NCBI GenBank assembly: GCA_963575745.1
Contig: CAUYUJ010016305.1
Span: 581,001-645,000 of the forward strand
Direction of reading: 5' to 3'
Length of the DNA: 64,000 bases
Source: Prorocentrum cordatum
Lineage: Eukaryota > Sar > Dinophyceae > Prorocentrales > Prorocentraceae
The notes beneath the pieces were generated by a model, which saw nothing but the letters and a program-made list of their open reading frames with translations, had not been told where the DNA came from and searched no databases. Shown here in pieces: positions 20,580-30,480 of the stretch. A program made the position numbers and the translations under genes. Numbering within the stretch: the first letter of the stretch is position 1; each line of letters opens with the position of its first letter.

Positions 20580-21420
20580 CTAAGTGCAAACACAGTCAAG
20601 GAACTATACTAGAACGCTCCACGAGGGTGTTGTGGCTACGTCCCCCTGGTTTCTCGTGGTATCCCTTCTTCCTTTCCCTGCCTCCTTCACCGTCTCTATC
20701 CCTCCCCCCCCATCCCTCACATCCCTCCCATCCCTGCCCCCCGTGCCTCCCACCCTCCTGAGCCCTCGTGGAGCCCTCTCGGGTTGTCTTCTGGCCCTCT
20801 GGCCTCTCGCAGGCCGTCCTCGGGCAGCCTCACGCCGTCCTGGGGCCATTTGCTCTCCCCCCTTCACGGAGTCGACCGACAGAAACTTGACGCGTCGGCC
20901 AGGCGTGGCAGCGCACAGGGCGAGAAATGTGGCAGACGTGGCCGCGCCTGGACCACAGAGAGGGGAGCAGACAACGCATCGTTGCCAGCCCGCGGGAATG
21001 CTCACCGCGAGGCTGGCACCTCTCCTGCTCCCGCCAAAGATCCTCTGCCAAAGGCAACTGGCGGCCAGGATACACAACCGTGGACTACAGATGCGATTCC
21101 GCCGAACGTCGGACTTGCCAGAAAGGCGCACGTGCTGTCAAGCCAGCGGGCAGAGGGGCCACGACAATGGAATCGTCAGCGTCGCTTTGTTTTGCGCTGG
21201 TGTCATCGACGGGGCCGTCTTGGGACCACCTGGGCCGTCTTGAGGCCATCTTGATGCCGTCGTAGGCCGTCTCGGAGCAATCGGGAGCACTCTAGGGGCC
21301 ATCAGATGCCTCCCTTGCGCCGTCTTCGGGCTGTCACAGGCCGCCTTGAGGCCCCTTGCCCTCCCACCCCCCTCCTCACGGTGTTGAGAGACAGAAGCTT
21401 GACGTGTTACAGTCCACCCG
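20580..21420. repeat. Dispersed repeat with GCCGTCTTG units
   Basis: 20930-21060 is clearly related to 50700-50815 (both contain GTGGCAGA, GGCCGCGC, TTCTCACCGC-like and CTGGCA segments). 21190-21370 has degenerate tandem units around GGGCCGTCTTGGGGCC, which also occur at 50460-50590. On the minus strand the 50.8-kb copy can encode CQFCG...WQECA, so it may derive from an old zinc-ribbon coding element. Confidence 0.6.
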
Positions 21421-21904
21421 TATCATAAGGGTTCACGATGAGGACGCAAGGGCCTAGGAAGGCCATGTCTACACTGTGCGAACAGGGCGCGGCCAGTGAA
21501 AAACGCTAAGGATGGGCCTAAAAGCAAGGATGCAAGTGTACCCGTGGGAAGGTTGCCCATCCTTAGTATGCGGGCCGGTTGGAAAGCGCAGAGCCAGAAG
21601 CCAACAATGCAGGAAGAGGGAGTGCGGTGAGGCGCGATCGATCCCACAACTGCCTGCAACGCAGCCGTGGCAGAAGTGGCCGCGCACACGACCACCAAGA
21701 AGGCGGCCCCTGCCGAAGCCGAGGCGCTCATCATGTCAACGTGCTGTGTGTGCACCGATCGTGGGCCCTGGGTGGTGTGGTCATGGACCGCGCTGCGATT
21801 CTCGAACCCATGGCCGATGGCGAGGCTCAGCAACCGCCCCGCGCCTGCAACACCTCGGGGGCAGGGAGGGGGACAAGATGAGGAAGAGGAGCCGAGGAGG
21901 AGCC

Positions 21905-21930
21905 GATGATGATGATGATGATGATGCTGC

Positions 21931-21964
<34 letters not shown>

Positions 21965-21980
21965 AATGATGATGATGAAA

Positions 21981-22016
<36 letters not shown>

Positions 22017-22224
22017 CTGATGCTGATGATGCTGATGCTGATGATGCTGATGCTGATGTTGCTGCTGCTTGTGATACTGATTGTGATGATGTATGATGCT
22101 GCTGAAGAACATGATGATTCCGCTGATGATGATGGTGGAAATGATAATGAATATACTGATAATGATGATGGTAATGATGATGACGATGATGAGCCGAGGA
22201 GCCGAGGAGCCGAGGACGAGGACC

Positions 22225-22313
<89 letters not shown>

Positions 22314-22320
22314 GCCGAGG
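21905..22320 (+). repeat. (GAT)n microsatellite, interrupted
   Basis: Long runs of GAT with GCT and GAA interruptions, giving Met-, Asp- or Ile/Ser/His-only frames on both strands. Not coding. Confidence 0.97.
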
Positions 22321-22855
22321 ACGAGGGAGGAGGAGCCGACGAGGAGGAACATGAGGAGGAAGGAGGAGGAAGGATGAGCCGAGGAGGAGGGAGAAAGAAA
22401 AGCCGGAGAGGAGCAGGAACCGATGAGAAGGAGGAGGAGGAGGAGGAGGAAGAGGAGCTGAGGAGGAGGAGCCGAAGAAAGAGGGAGGGAAAGGCCTTCG
22501 GCGATGCCGGTGCACGGCCGGACCCTTGCCGGAAGAGGAGGATGCCGCCAGCAGCGCCAGCTGCACCGCGGCGCCGCGGCTCGCCGCGCGCGCCTACTCC
22601 CACGATGCCGCCGCGAACACGAAGCCTGCCTCCTCGGCCTGTCTGGGAGGAGGAGGAGGAGGAGGAAAAGGAACGAGGAGTAGGAGGAGGAGGAGGAGGA
22701 GGAGCAAGAGGAGGCGGCATGAGGGCAAAGGACGAACCAAGGGGGAGGAGGGAGGAGATGGGAGGAGCGAGGGAGGAACAGGAGGAGGAGATGAGGAAGG
22801 ATAGTGATGGAGGAGGAAGAGGAGGAGGAGGAGGAAGGAGCCAACCTCACAGAGC
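22320..22855 (+). repeat. (GGA)n purine-rich tract
   Basis: Over 500 bases of GGA/GAA-rich sequence with a short GC-rich interruption at about 22500-22620. Strand asymmetry is almost complete (purines on plus). Confidence 0.95.
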
Positions 22856-23045
22856 ATGAACCACAACAAAAACCATCACATTATTTACGCGTCACTCGCG
22901 ACTGCTAAGGAACGACATGTGCAACAGCTGTGCAAGACCAACCGGGACGAGTGGCTCCACCAGGAGAACTTGTGGCACAATCGCGGTCTTAGACGGCGGG
23001 AGACTTGCATGATGTATGCAAGCTGGCACGCAAGTGTCCACAAAG

Positions 23046-23098
23046 TCCGGTACCCCCTCTGGCTCAAGCCATTATGGCTCAAGCCGTCTCGGCTCGAG
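23046..23098 (+). other. Three tandem spliced-leader relics
   Basis: 23046-23068 is a full-length degenerate leader ending GGCTCAAG. 23069-23083 reads CCATTATGGCTCAAG (one mismatch to the 15-base 3' part). 23084-23098 reads CCGTCTCGGCTCGAG. Tandem partial leaders arise when a trans-spliced mRNA is copied back into the genome, transcribed and trans-spliced again. Confidence 0.88.
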
Positions 23099-24190
23099 CC
23101 CGCCCCTGGACAGGTTCGCGGCCGCCGCCGCCGCCTCCGCCTCGCCATGTCTGCCCGCGGCGGCGCCCTGCTGGCTGGGGGCCCTGCCGCCGGCGGCGCC
23201 GCGCGCTCTGCCGCGGCCGCCGGCGCGGCCGCCGCTCCCCGCGCGGCCGCGGCGGCCTCGGCCGCCGTCTGCCCCGCGGCCGCGGTCGCCGCCGCCAGCT
23301 GCTGCCGCGGGCGGCCGCGGGCGCCGCTTGCGCCTTCCGCGCCGCGGACGCCGCCTGCGCAACGGGCGCCAGAGGCGTCGCGGGCGCGGCCGGCTCCCTG
23401 GGAACCACGGGTCCCGCCACGCTGCAGGAGCCGCGGGCGCCGCCTCGAGCGCGGCCTGCGCCGTGGGCGCCGCCGCCGCCGCCGCGGCCGCCGCCGCGGA
23501 GGCCGCCGCCGCGGCGGCTGCCGCAGGCCTGTGGGCCGCGGCGGCCGCCCTCTCCCGCGCGGCGGCCGCCGCCGCCGCTGCAGTGACGGCGGCAGGCGGG
23601 CCGCCTGGCCTGGCGCAGGGCTCCCAGCTCCTCGGCCAGCCCTGCGGCCAGCCCGACTGCCAGCCCCGCGGCCAGCCCCACGGCCAACCCCACGGCCTGC
23701 TGCACGGCCAGCCCCTCGGCCAGCTCCTCGCCGGCGGCCACCGCTCGGCCACCCCGCCTACCGCCGCTGCGTGCTCCTCGCCGGCGGCGGCGGCGGCGGC
23801 GGCGGAGGGCGAGGTGGCCGGCGGCGCCGCGGCCCCCCCCGCGGCCGCCGGCGCCGCGGCCGCCGCGCGCCGCCGCCGCCGCCGCGCCACCACTGCGGCC
23901 GCCGCCGCGGACTCCCTCCGGCGGCGGGGCGGCCGGCGGCGCCGTGGCCGGCGTCGCGGCGGCCTTCGCGGCGGGTGCTGCTGCCGCTGGCGCCGCCGCC
24001 GCCATCGCTGCTGCCGCCGCTGGCTCCCCTCCGGCGGCGACGGCGGCCGGCGGCGCCGTGGCCAGCGTGACTGCCGCTGTCGCGGCGGCCGCTGCCGCCG
24101 CCACTGCCGCTGCCGCTGCCGGCTCCTCGCCGGCGGCGGCGGCGGCGGTTGGCGCGGTGGCCAGCGCCGCCGCGGCGGCGCGCGGCTGGC
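23099..24190 (+). repeat. GCC/GCG-rich low-complexity region; possible Ala-rich ORF from 23147
   Basis: The first ATG after the tandem leader relics is 23147 (MSARGGALLAGGPAAGG). It opens an Ala/Gly/Arg-rich frame that stays open to about 24070, but every frame on both strands is open here because of the composition, so coding cannot be judged. If a retroposed mRNA was ever here, this strand is the sense strand. No domain is visible. Confidence 0.4.
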
Positions 24191-24820
24191 CCGACGGCTT
24201 CCCCCACGGCCAGCCTGGCGGCCAGCCACCCGTTCTGCCCGTCTGCCAGCCGCACGGCCAAACCCAAGGCCAGCCTGGCGGCCTGCCCCCCGTTCTGCCC
24301 GACTACCAGCCCCACGGCCTGCTTGGCTGTCAGCCCCGCGGCCTGCCCGACGACCAGCCAATGGGCCCGCCCCGCGGCCAGCCAGACTGCCAGCCCCACG
24401 GCTGTCCCCGCGGCCTGCCCGACGGCCCGACCCACAACCAGCCCGACGGCCCGCCCGACCGCCAGCCCCACGGCCAGTCCCACGGCCAGCCCCGCCAGCC
24501 CCTCTGCCAGCCGGACGGCCAGCCCAACTGCCAGCCCCGTGGCCAGCCTGACTGCCAGCCACACGGCCGGCCCCCCGGCCAGCTTGGCTGCAGCCCCACG
24601 GACAGCCCCACTGCCAACCCGACTGCCGGCCCCGCGGCCAGCCCGACGGCCAACCCGACCGCCAGCCCCACGGCCAACCCGACTGCCAGCCCCGCGACCA
24701 CTCCGACGGCCAGCCCGGCCAGCACCACAGCCAGCCGGACGGCCAGCATTACAGCCAGCCCCCCTGCCAGTCCCACGGCCAACCCGACCGCCAGCCCCAC
24801 GGCCAACCCGTGATCGCGCA
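24190..24820 (+). repeat. 12-bp minisatellite (GCCAGCCCCACG)-like
   Basis: Degenerate 12-bp units. One plus frame reads ASPTANPTASPTANP-type repeats and ends at a stop at about 24811. A minus frame reads GLAVGLAVGLAV, which would look hydrophobic. The plus frame is favoured only by the leader relics upstream. Confidence 0.8.
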
Positions 24821-24829
24821 ACGGGGCCG

Positions 24830-26900
24830 ACCGTCGCGAAGCTCGCCGCCTGCAGGCACGACCCAGGCGCACTCTGCCGAGCCCGAGCCCGGCCGGCAAG
24901 GCGAGGAGTCGGTCGACCTTCGCCAAATCGACCTGGGCCGTGAAGCTCTCGTCGGAGAGCTCGCGCTGGGCAGAGGAGGGCACTCTGGACCGTCCAGCAT
25001 GCGCCCGGCGTCTGAGCCCACCTTGGGCTCTGGAGGCGCCACCGGCAGCTGCCAGTCGCGCCGCTGAGCCCAGCCCAGGCCCTCGAGGAGGTGCGACCGC
25101 CGGCCCGCGCCGGCAGCCGCCGCGGCAAGGACGACGGGCCCGACGCCAAGGCGGGGGCGCGCGGGCGCTGGCTCCGCCAGGCACAGGCTCGACGCAGAGC
25201 GAGCTGCGGTCCGATACAGACACTGATAAAGCCCCAGAGCGAATCGGCGCAGTCTATCGGCGAACGGAGCGAATGCGCGACAGTAAATGTCATTGCGCAG
25301 CCCCGATCGGCGCACCATGCCGGCGCCGCGTCGGATGGCGAAGTGCCCGGGCAAAAAGTACACATTCGAGGGCGTCAGCGCGCGGCAGGGGCCCCGAATG
25401 TGATGTGCATGGCGGTAGTCACCCATCAAGTCGCAGAGGTGCCCGATCGCGGCCGCGCGCGCGGCCGGCTCATCATCGGCGCATTCGGTCTTATGTGCGC
25501 CTTCATGGCCTGCGCGGGCACGCCGCGGACGAACCCCATAGCCTCTTCGCCCTCCAAACCCGAAGCGGACCCTGGGTCAGGAAACTTTCCGCTGCAATTC
25601 CCCCCCTGCCCGGCGTCGACGACCGCCAGCCATGCCGTTGCCCATTTGCCCCCCCGCCCAGTGCCGGCGGCCGCTGGCACCTTGGCCCGGCCCATTTCCG
25701 CTTGGATGGGGGCGCTTTTGTCTGGGGAAGCATCGACCCCGACCCCCCCGCCCTCTCCTTGCCCCCCGCGCGCCTGGCCCGCGGAGAAGAGCTCCGCGCG
25801 GGCGCTTCCCCGAGCAGTTGTCGACGGCAGCGGCCCGCGCCCTTCGATCCGAAAAAGCAGCGGAGCGGCTCGGCGTGCAGAGCAACATCTCCGGCCCGGG
25901 CCGCGCGAGTCGGCAGCCGTCGGAGGCGCGTCTCGACCGCGACTGGAACGCAGTTTTACAAAGCCAGATAACAATAGAAGGACAACGCCCCCCCAGCCGA
26001 GGCCCGCGAGCCCCGGACGGCCAATCCTCGATCGGGTCGGGCGCGGCCCCGAAGCCCCAAAACAAACGCCCCCCCATGCCGCTGGATAGTGCCCTTTGTG
26101 CAGACCCACAAAGACATCGCTTGAACTGACAGGCGGCCGAAGACCTCGCGCCCGCCCAGACCGACGCGACGAATGACCTCCCGAGCGGCCAGGGCCCCGC
26201 GACGGGCGCGGTCCGACGCGTCCAACTGCGCGCTCAGCGCCCCCCATGACAATCGCGACGCCGTGGCCATAGGGCCTGTCGACTCCGGGCATCGCGATTG
26301 CCGAAACACAAGAAAAACTCCCGCTGCCCGCGATTCTGCTCGCAGCCGCAGGCTGACGAGCGCGAGCTGTGGCTGGCGCCAACAATCCCCAGCTTAGCTT
26401 AGGACTCGGAGTGCGTCGGATTAAAATCCACCAGAAGTGCTCCGTCGAGACCGGCGGCGCATCTCAGCGCGGGCAAATCAGGCCGCGGAGGTCCCCGCGC
26501 GGCGCGAACTTTGCCAGCGCGCGCATCGAACTGCGTTCGGCCCCGCCCCCGCGCTGTCGCGGGCATCGAGAGCGCGCCCAATGACATCGAGACGACGCGC
26601 GGGGCCCCCACGGCGCCCGCAAGACCAGCTCGCAATCAGCTCGCCGTCGCGCGCGGAGAGGCCCACCGCCGAGTTCTCAGAGCGTCGACGGCAGAGGGCG
26701 AGATTATGATCAGTAGCGTGCAGAACAACAGTGTCAGACATCGCTTCATATGTTCTCCTGGAGAAGGTACTCGGCTCATCTTTCAAGCATAGTGCACGGG
26801 GCCGACCCGGGGGCTTCAGCTGCCGCGAAGAAGAATGTGCAGTTCGGACAGCGTGCGCCCGCGGGCGGCCCCGAACGGAGCCGCTATCGGCAACAGTAGG
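24830..26900. other. GC-rich region without a supported gene
   Basis: Frames on both strands are long because of GC content. None has motifs or conserved-looking composition. Confidence 0.4.
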
Positions 26901-27080
26901 AACAAAGGGTGAACGGTTAGCATGCGAGCCTTTCACCGCGCGACGGCAGCATGCGGGCAGCACGCTCATCGAACGGCCCAGGTTGAACATCTCGATGTAG
27001 AGCTGCTGCTGCACTGGGGTGCCGATAAAGTGGCGCGAATGAAGACTTGCGAAATTTTAAAAGCCAGCACGTAGATATAT

Positions 27081-27084
<4 letters not shown>

Positions 27085-27129
<45 letters not shown>

Positions 27130-27132
27130 GAC
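27085..27132. repeat. (AT)n microsatellite
   Basis: About 45 bases of alternating TA with ACATA edges; the only long AT tract in the window. Confidence 0.95.
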
Positions 27133-27214
27133 AACATGGCCCAGGAACACTTGGGGCTGTCGCCTCACTGCCAAGGCCCAACAACGATAAACAAAAACTC
27201 TGAGACTCGGGAAT

Positions 27215-28010
27215 AGCAATCGATGCAAGAGCCCAAGCGGGCAGGCCCCTTCAAGGACAGCACGACGCTTGGGAGCGCACGTCACGTATTTGCGGTAATC
27301 GGCCAAGTCCTGCTTAGGCAGCTTTCCCAATTCGGGGTCATCGTCGCCGTTGGAATCCTCATTCTCGCTCTGCCCCCTCCAAACCTCCCAGTCCATCTCC
27401 TCCGTCAACAGACCTCTCTCCATGCATGGTTTTTTTCCATATTGAACCACTCCTGTGAAGTAGGCTGCGGACGAAATCTTGCCAAACGTGCGTCGCGCCG
27501 CCTAGGGCCAAATCTGCACCGGGCCCGCTCTTCAGGCTATCTTCATTGCTTCCGCCGTCCGTTCCTAGCTCCACCGCCCATTGGCTTCCGCCAGGAGCGT
27601 ATCTCTGTGAGTGCGATGGTGTCGGCGCCTGTCCTGCTGGGAAGTCCAAAGGAGCTGCTTAAGTTCATCGTCGATGGCGGAAATCGCGTCCTAATTCGCG
27701 CACAACTTGCTACCCCGAACAGGACCCATCCCGAATATCCGTCCTCCCCCCGGAGTGAAGTTTTCCTGCTCTAGCGATGGCCAGCTCAACCGACTCGAAC
27801 ATCGTGTCGGGCGAGGCGCGGTCAAGAATATCGCGAACAGGGATCCGATTGAACTCATGTTTCGCTGTTCCCAGAAAGTCCCACCTCCCTTTGCCCGTCC
27901 GAAATGCAACCGTCAGAATGTCCATATCCCAGGATGTACGTGGGACGTCGTCCCTATCATGGCCCCCCCCCGTTGTGACGAAGTAAAACGCACACAGGGT
28001 GGCCTCGCTG
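27215..28010 (-). pseudogene. Broken unknown coding region with in-frame TAG codons
   Basis: The upstream part (about 28010-27760) reads SWDMDILTVAFRTGKGRWDF and FNRIPVRDILDRASPDTMF. After a frame change near 27750, one frame continues to about 27215, interrupted by TAG 27691-27693, TAG 27565-27567, TGA 27532-27534 and TAG 27502-27504. Coding-like sequence lies between and after these stops (DELKQLLWTSQQDRRRHHR, then YFTGVVQYGKKPCMERGLL, EEMDWEVWRGQSENEDSNGD and LPKQDLADYRKYV). The composition is hydrophilic and helical. No family recognised. All three TAG codons are one C-to-T step from CAG and the TGA one step from CGA. It ends near the AT microsatellite. Confidence 0.4.
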
Positions 28011-28184
28011 CGGCATGAGTGTTCACACTGGATGGCTGAAAAATGTGCGGAACGCAAGCGAAATCCCGTTTCCTCCCCCCGTTGTCCCCCGCATCGGTGT
28101 CTGCGTCGCCATCGTCGTCGTTGGCTTCGTCACTTTCGACGTCGTCGCCGGTTGCCGTTCTCGTTGGCGAAGGGTGGGGGAAGC

Positions 28185-28375
28185 CGGTTCGACCCCTCAT
28201 TTTCCAATATCAGGGGAGAAGGGGGGGGGGCGGTTCGACCCCCTCCTTGCAACTCATGGCCCCCCCCCTTAGTTCGCCCCCACCCCCCCGTTTGACGGGG
28301 GGGGGGGCGCTGGAAAACACCCCCCTTCAGGGTCAAGGGGGAAAGGCTGGTTCGACCCCCCCCTCGCAGCGTCCA
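28185..28375. repeat. TTCGACCCC repeats and G/C runs
   Basis: GGTTCGACCCC occurs at about 28186, 28231 and 28350, separated by runs of 7-9 G or C that pair in inverted orientation (for example 28289 and 28302). Confidence 0.7.
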
Positions 28376-28379
28376 CGAA

Positions 28380-29090
28380 ACGAACGCGTTCTTGCATATA
28401 TCGCAATACATACAGCGATCCAACCTGCAAGAAGCACTGCGGCAGGCTTGTCATTTGATCAGGATGGATCAAACAAGACTGGGCGTCGGCAGAGCGCTGC
28501 GCACGCACCATTCTGATAACAGGGAAGGACTACGCCAAGGAAAGCATACGACAGGCAATCTGGAAGAGAGATTTCAACATGGAGATGGGGTTGCTGAGAG
28601 TGCCCGTGCCACCTGAATACCCGCCACAGACCACGAAAAGGCAACGTTGCTTTACTCTTGCCGCCTGTGTCCTGTCAACTTTGCTACCAACTACCAAGGA
28701 CCCACTGGCTGTTCAAGAGGCCTCATCCCACACGCAACCAAACCACGTCCGACAGACGTTGTTCACCCCAGTCTTACGCGACGGGCGCAACCGCAGACCA
28801 AGCCCCACCGGGCACATCAAGCGCAGGGACATGCGCCAAGTGGCAACGCTGGCAGAAGGCACCAGATCCCTTGGGCCCAGATGGTTTGAGAGGAGGTGTG
28901 GGAGGAGGACGAGAGGATGACATGGAGTAGGGGGACTCCTCGACGAGCACGCCGTCCGTGCTGCCGCTGTCGCTGGTGTCGCTCGAGCACTTGCACATCG
29001 TGCCGCCCATAGTGCCGGCGACCCTGCTTCCGATCAGGCTGGCGGACGCCTCACTGTCATCCTCTCTCATCGTTCCACCTTTTTCCCCCC
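28380..29090. other. No confident gene
   Basis: A minus-strand stretch at 28774-29070 with KCSSDTSDSGSTDG and FCQRCHLAH has protein-like composition but no family or clear limits. Confidence 0.3.
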
Positions 29091-29094
29091 TCCC

Positions 29095-29575
29095 CCATAT
29101 TTTTCCTCCTCCTGCTCCTGCTACTCCTCGATTTTCTCCTCCTCCGCCTCTTCCTCCTCCTCCTCCTCCTCTTCCTCTTACTCTTCATATTCTTCGTCTT
29201 GATACTCATATTGATGTTTGTTATTCCTGTTCCTCCTCCTCCTCCTCCTCCTCCTCCTCCTCCCCCTGCTCCTCCTCCTCCTCCTCCTCCTCCTCCTCCT
29301 CCTCCTCCTCCTCCTCCTCCTCCTCCCCATCCCCCGCTTCCTCCTCCTCCTCCCCCTCCTCCTCCTCCTCCTCCTCCTCCTCTTCCTCCTTCCTTTTCCT
29401 CCTCCTCCTCTTCCTCCTCCTCCTCCTTTTCCTCCTCCTCTTCCTCTTCCTCCTCTTCCTCCTCCCTTACCTCCTCTTCCTCCTCCTCCTTTTCCTCCTC
29501 CTCTTCCTCTTCCTCCTCCTCCTCATCCTCCTTTTCCTCCTCCTCCTCCTCTTCACCCGTCCTCCCTCGTACGCC
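29095..29575 (+). repeat. (CCT)n polypyrimidine tract
   Basis: Nearly 480 bases of CCT/CTT with few purines on the plus strand. Poly-Ser, poly-Pro and poly-Leu frames here are not genes. Confidence 0.97.
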
Positions 29576-29729
29576 CTCCGCTTTTCACTTAGCTTTTCCC
29601 TCCTCCCCCTTCGCCGTTTCCTCATCTCCCCTCCCTCGTCCTCGCCCTCATCCCTTTTTCTTGTTCCTCCGTCCTCCTCCCTCCGCCTCCTATTCCTCCT
29701 CCTCGCCCCCGGCCCCTCCCTGCTCCGCT

Positions 29730-30470
29730 GCTCTTAGCCGGGCAGGCCACCGCCTCGTTGTCCTGCTGGCGGTCCTTGCCGCGGACCTGCGGAGAACGAT
29801 GGGGGCACAAGGCACAAAACAGCGCGGGCGAGGAGGGGTAGAGGCATGGAACAGGAAAAAGATGAGCGGGGAACGGGGGCGGAAGGAGAGGGGGAAGAGC
29901 AGGAGTAAGAGTAGGAGTCAAGCTAGCCAGCTCGAGCGAATCACGCATGGCACGCCTATTCCCACCCGCCTTCCCACAACATCAGAAAGAGTGTTGGCGC
30001 AACTGGGGGCCGAACTCACATCGGCAAGGTGGATTGTCACAGCCGATGCAGTCAAGATGGCGGCTAAGAAGCTGGTCGGGAGGCCCAACCAGATGCTTCG
30101 CCAACGGCGAAGCATGCGTCCAACCCTGTAATACCGTATCAACGATAGTACCAAAAGTAGGAACGAGCCGCGGCTGCGGCGATTCATGTCGAGCGAAACT
30201 GTTGTCGGTCTCGATGTTCCGAAGCGCAGTCAAATCTTCGCGGCCGGCCGCTTGAACACAAACGGCCGCGGACAAACGCTCGCTACCTTTCGCCTTTTCC
30301 CGGCGCGCTTTACAATCAAGGGGGGAGGAGACGAAGCGTGAGTCCGCCGGCGGCTATACAGCAAAACACTCAGAGTACACAAGGTAGGCAGCAGCAGGCG
30401 GACTCAACAAAGGCAGGTTGGCCCGCGGGCAAGCAACCTTGCACGCAAGTCACTTCGCAAGCAAATTACC
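29730..30470. other. No supported gene; possible retroelement flank
   Basis: Short repeats of CAAGCAA/GCAAGT type at 30420-30480 border the 3' end of the copia fragment. No clear LTR pair was found. Confidence 0.3.
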
Positions 30471-30480
30471 CCGCAAGTAA

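Noticed and set aside
21827-22850. Long minus-strand frames rich in Ser, His and Ile
   Set aside because: They come from GAT and GGA triplet tracts; all frames are open and have homopolymeric composition.
23758-25365. 535-residue minus-strand frame with GLAVGLAV repeats, like a membrane protein
   Set aside because: It is the antisense of a 12-bp minisatellite, and the leader relics upstream point to the plus strand.
25426-26385. Gly/Arg-rich 319-residue frame
   Set aside because: GC-driven open frame with no motif, and other frames are equally open.
493-27693. Firm claim that TAG is a sense codon
   Set aside because: TGA also occurs as an in-frame interruption, and the longest intact gene has no TAG, so C-to-T decay explains the data as well.
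28958-30131. Long plus-strand Ser/Pro/Leu frames
   Set aside because: Produced by the CCT tract at 29.1-29.6 kb.
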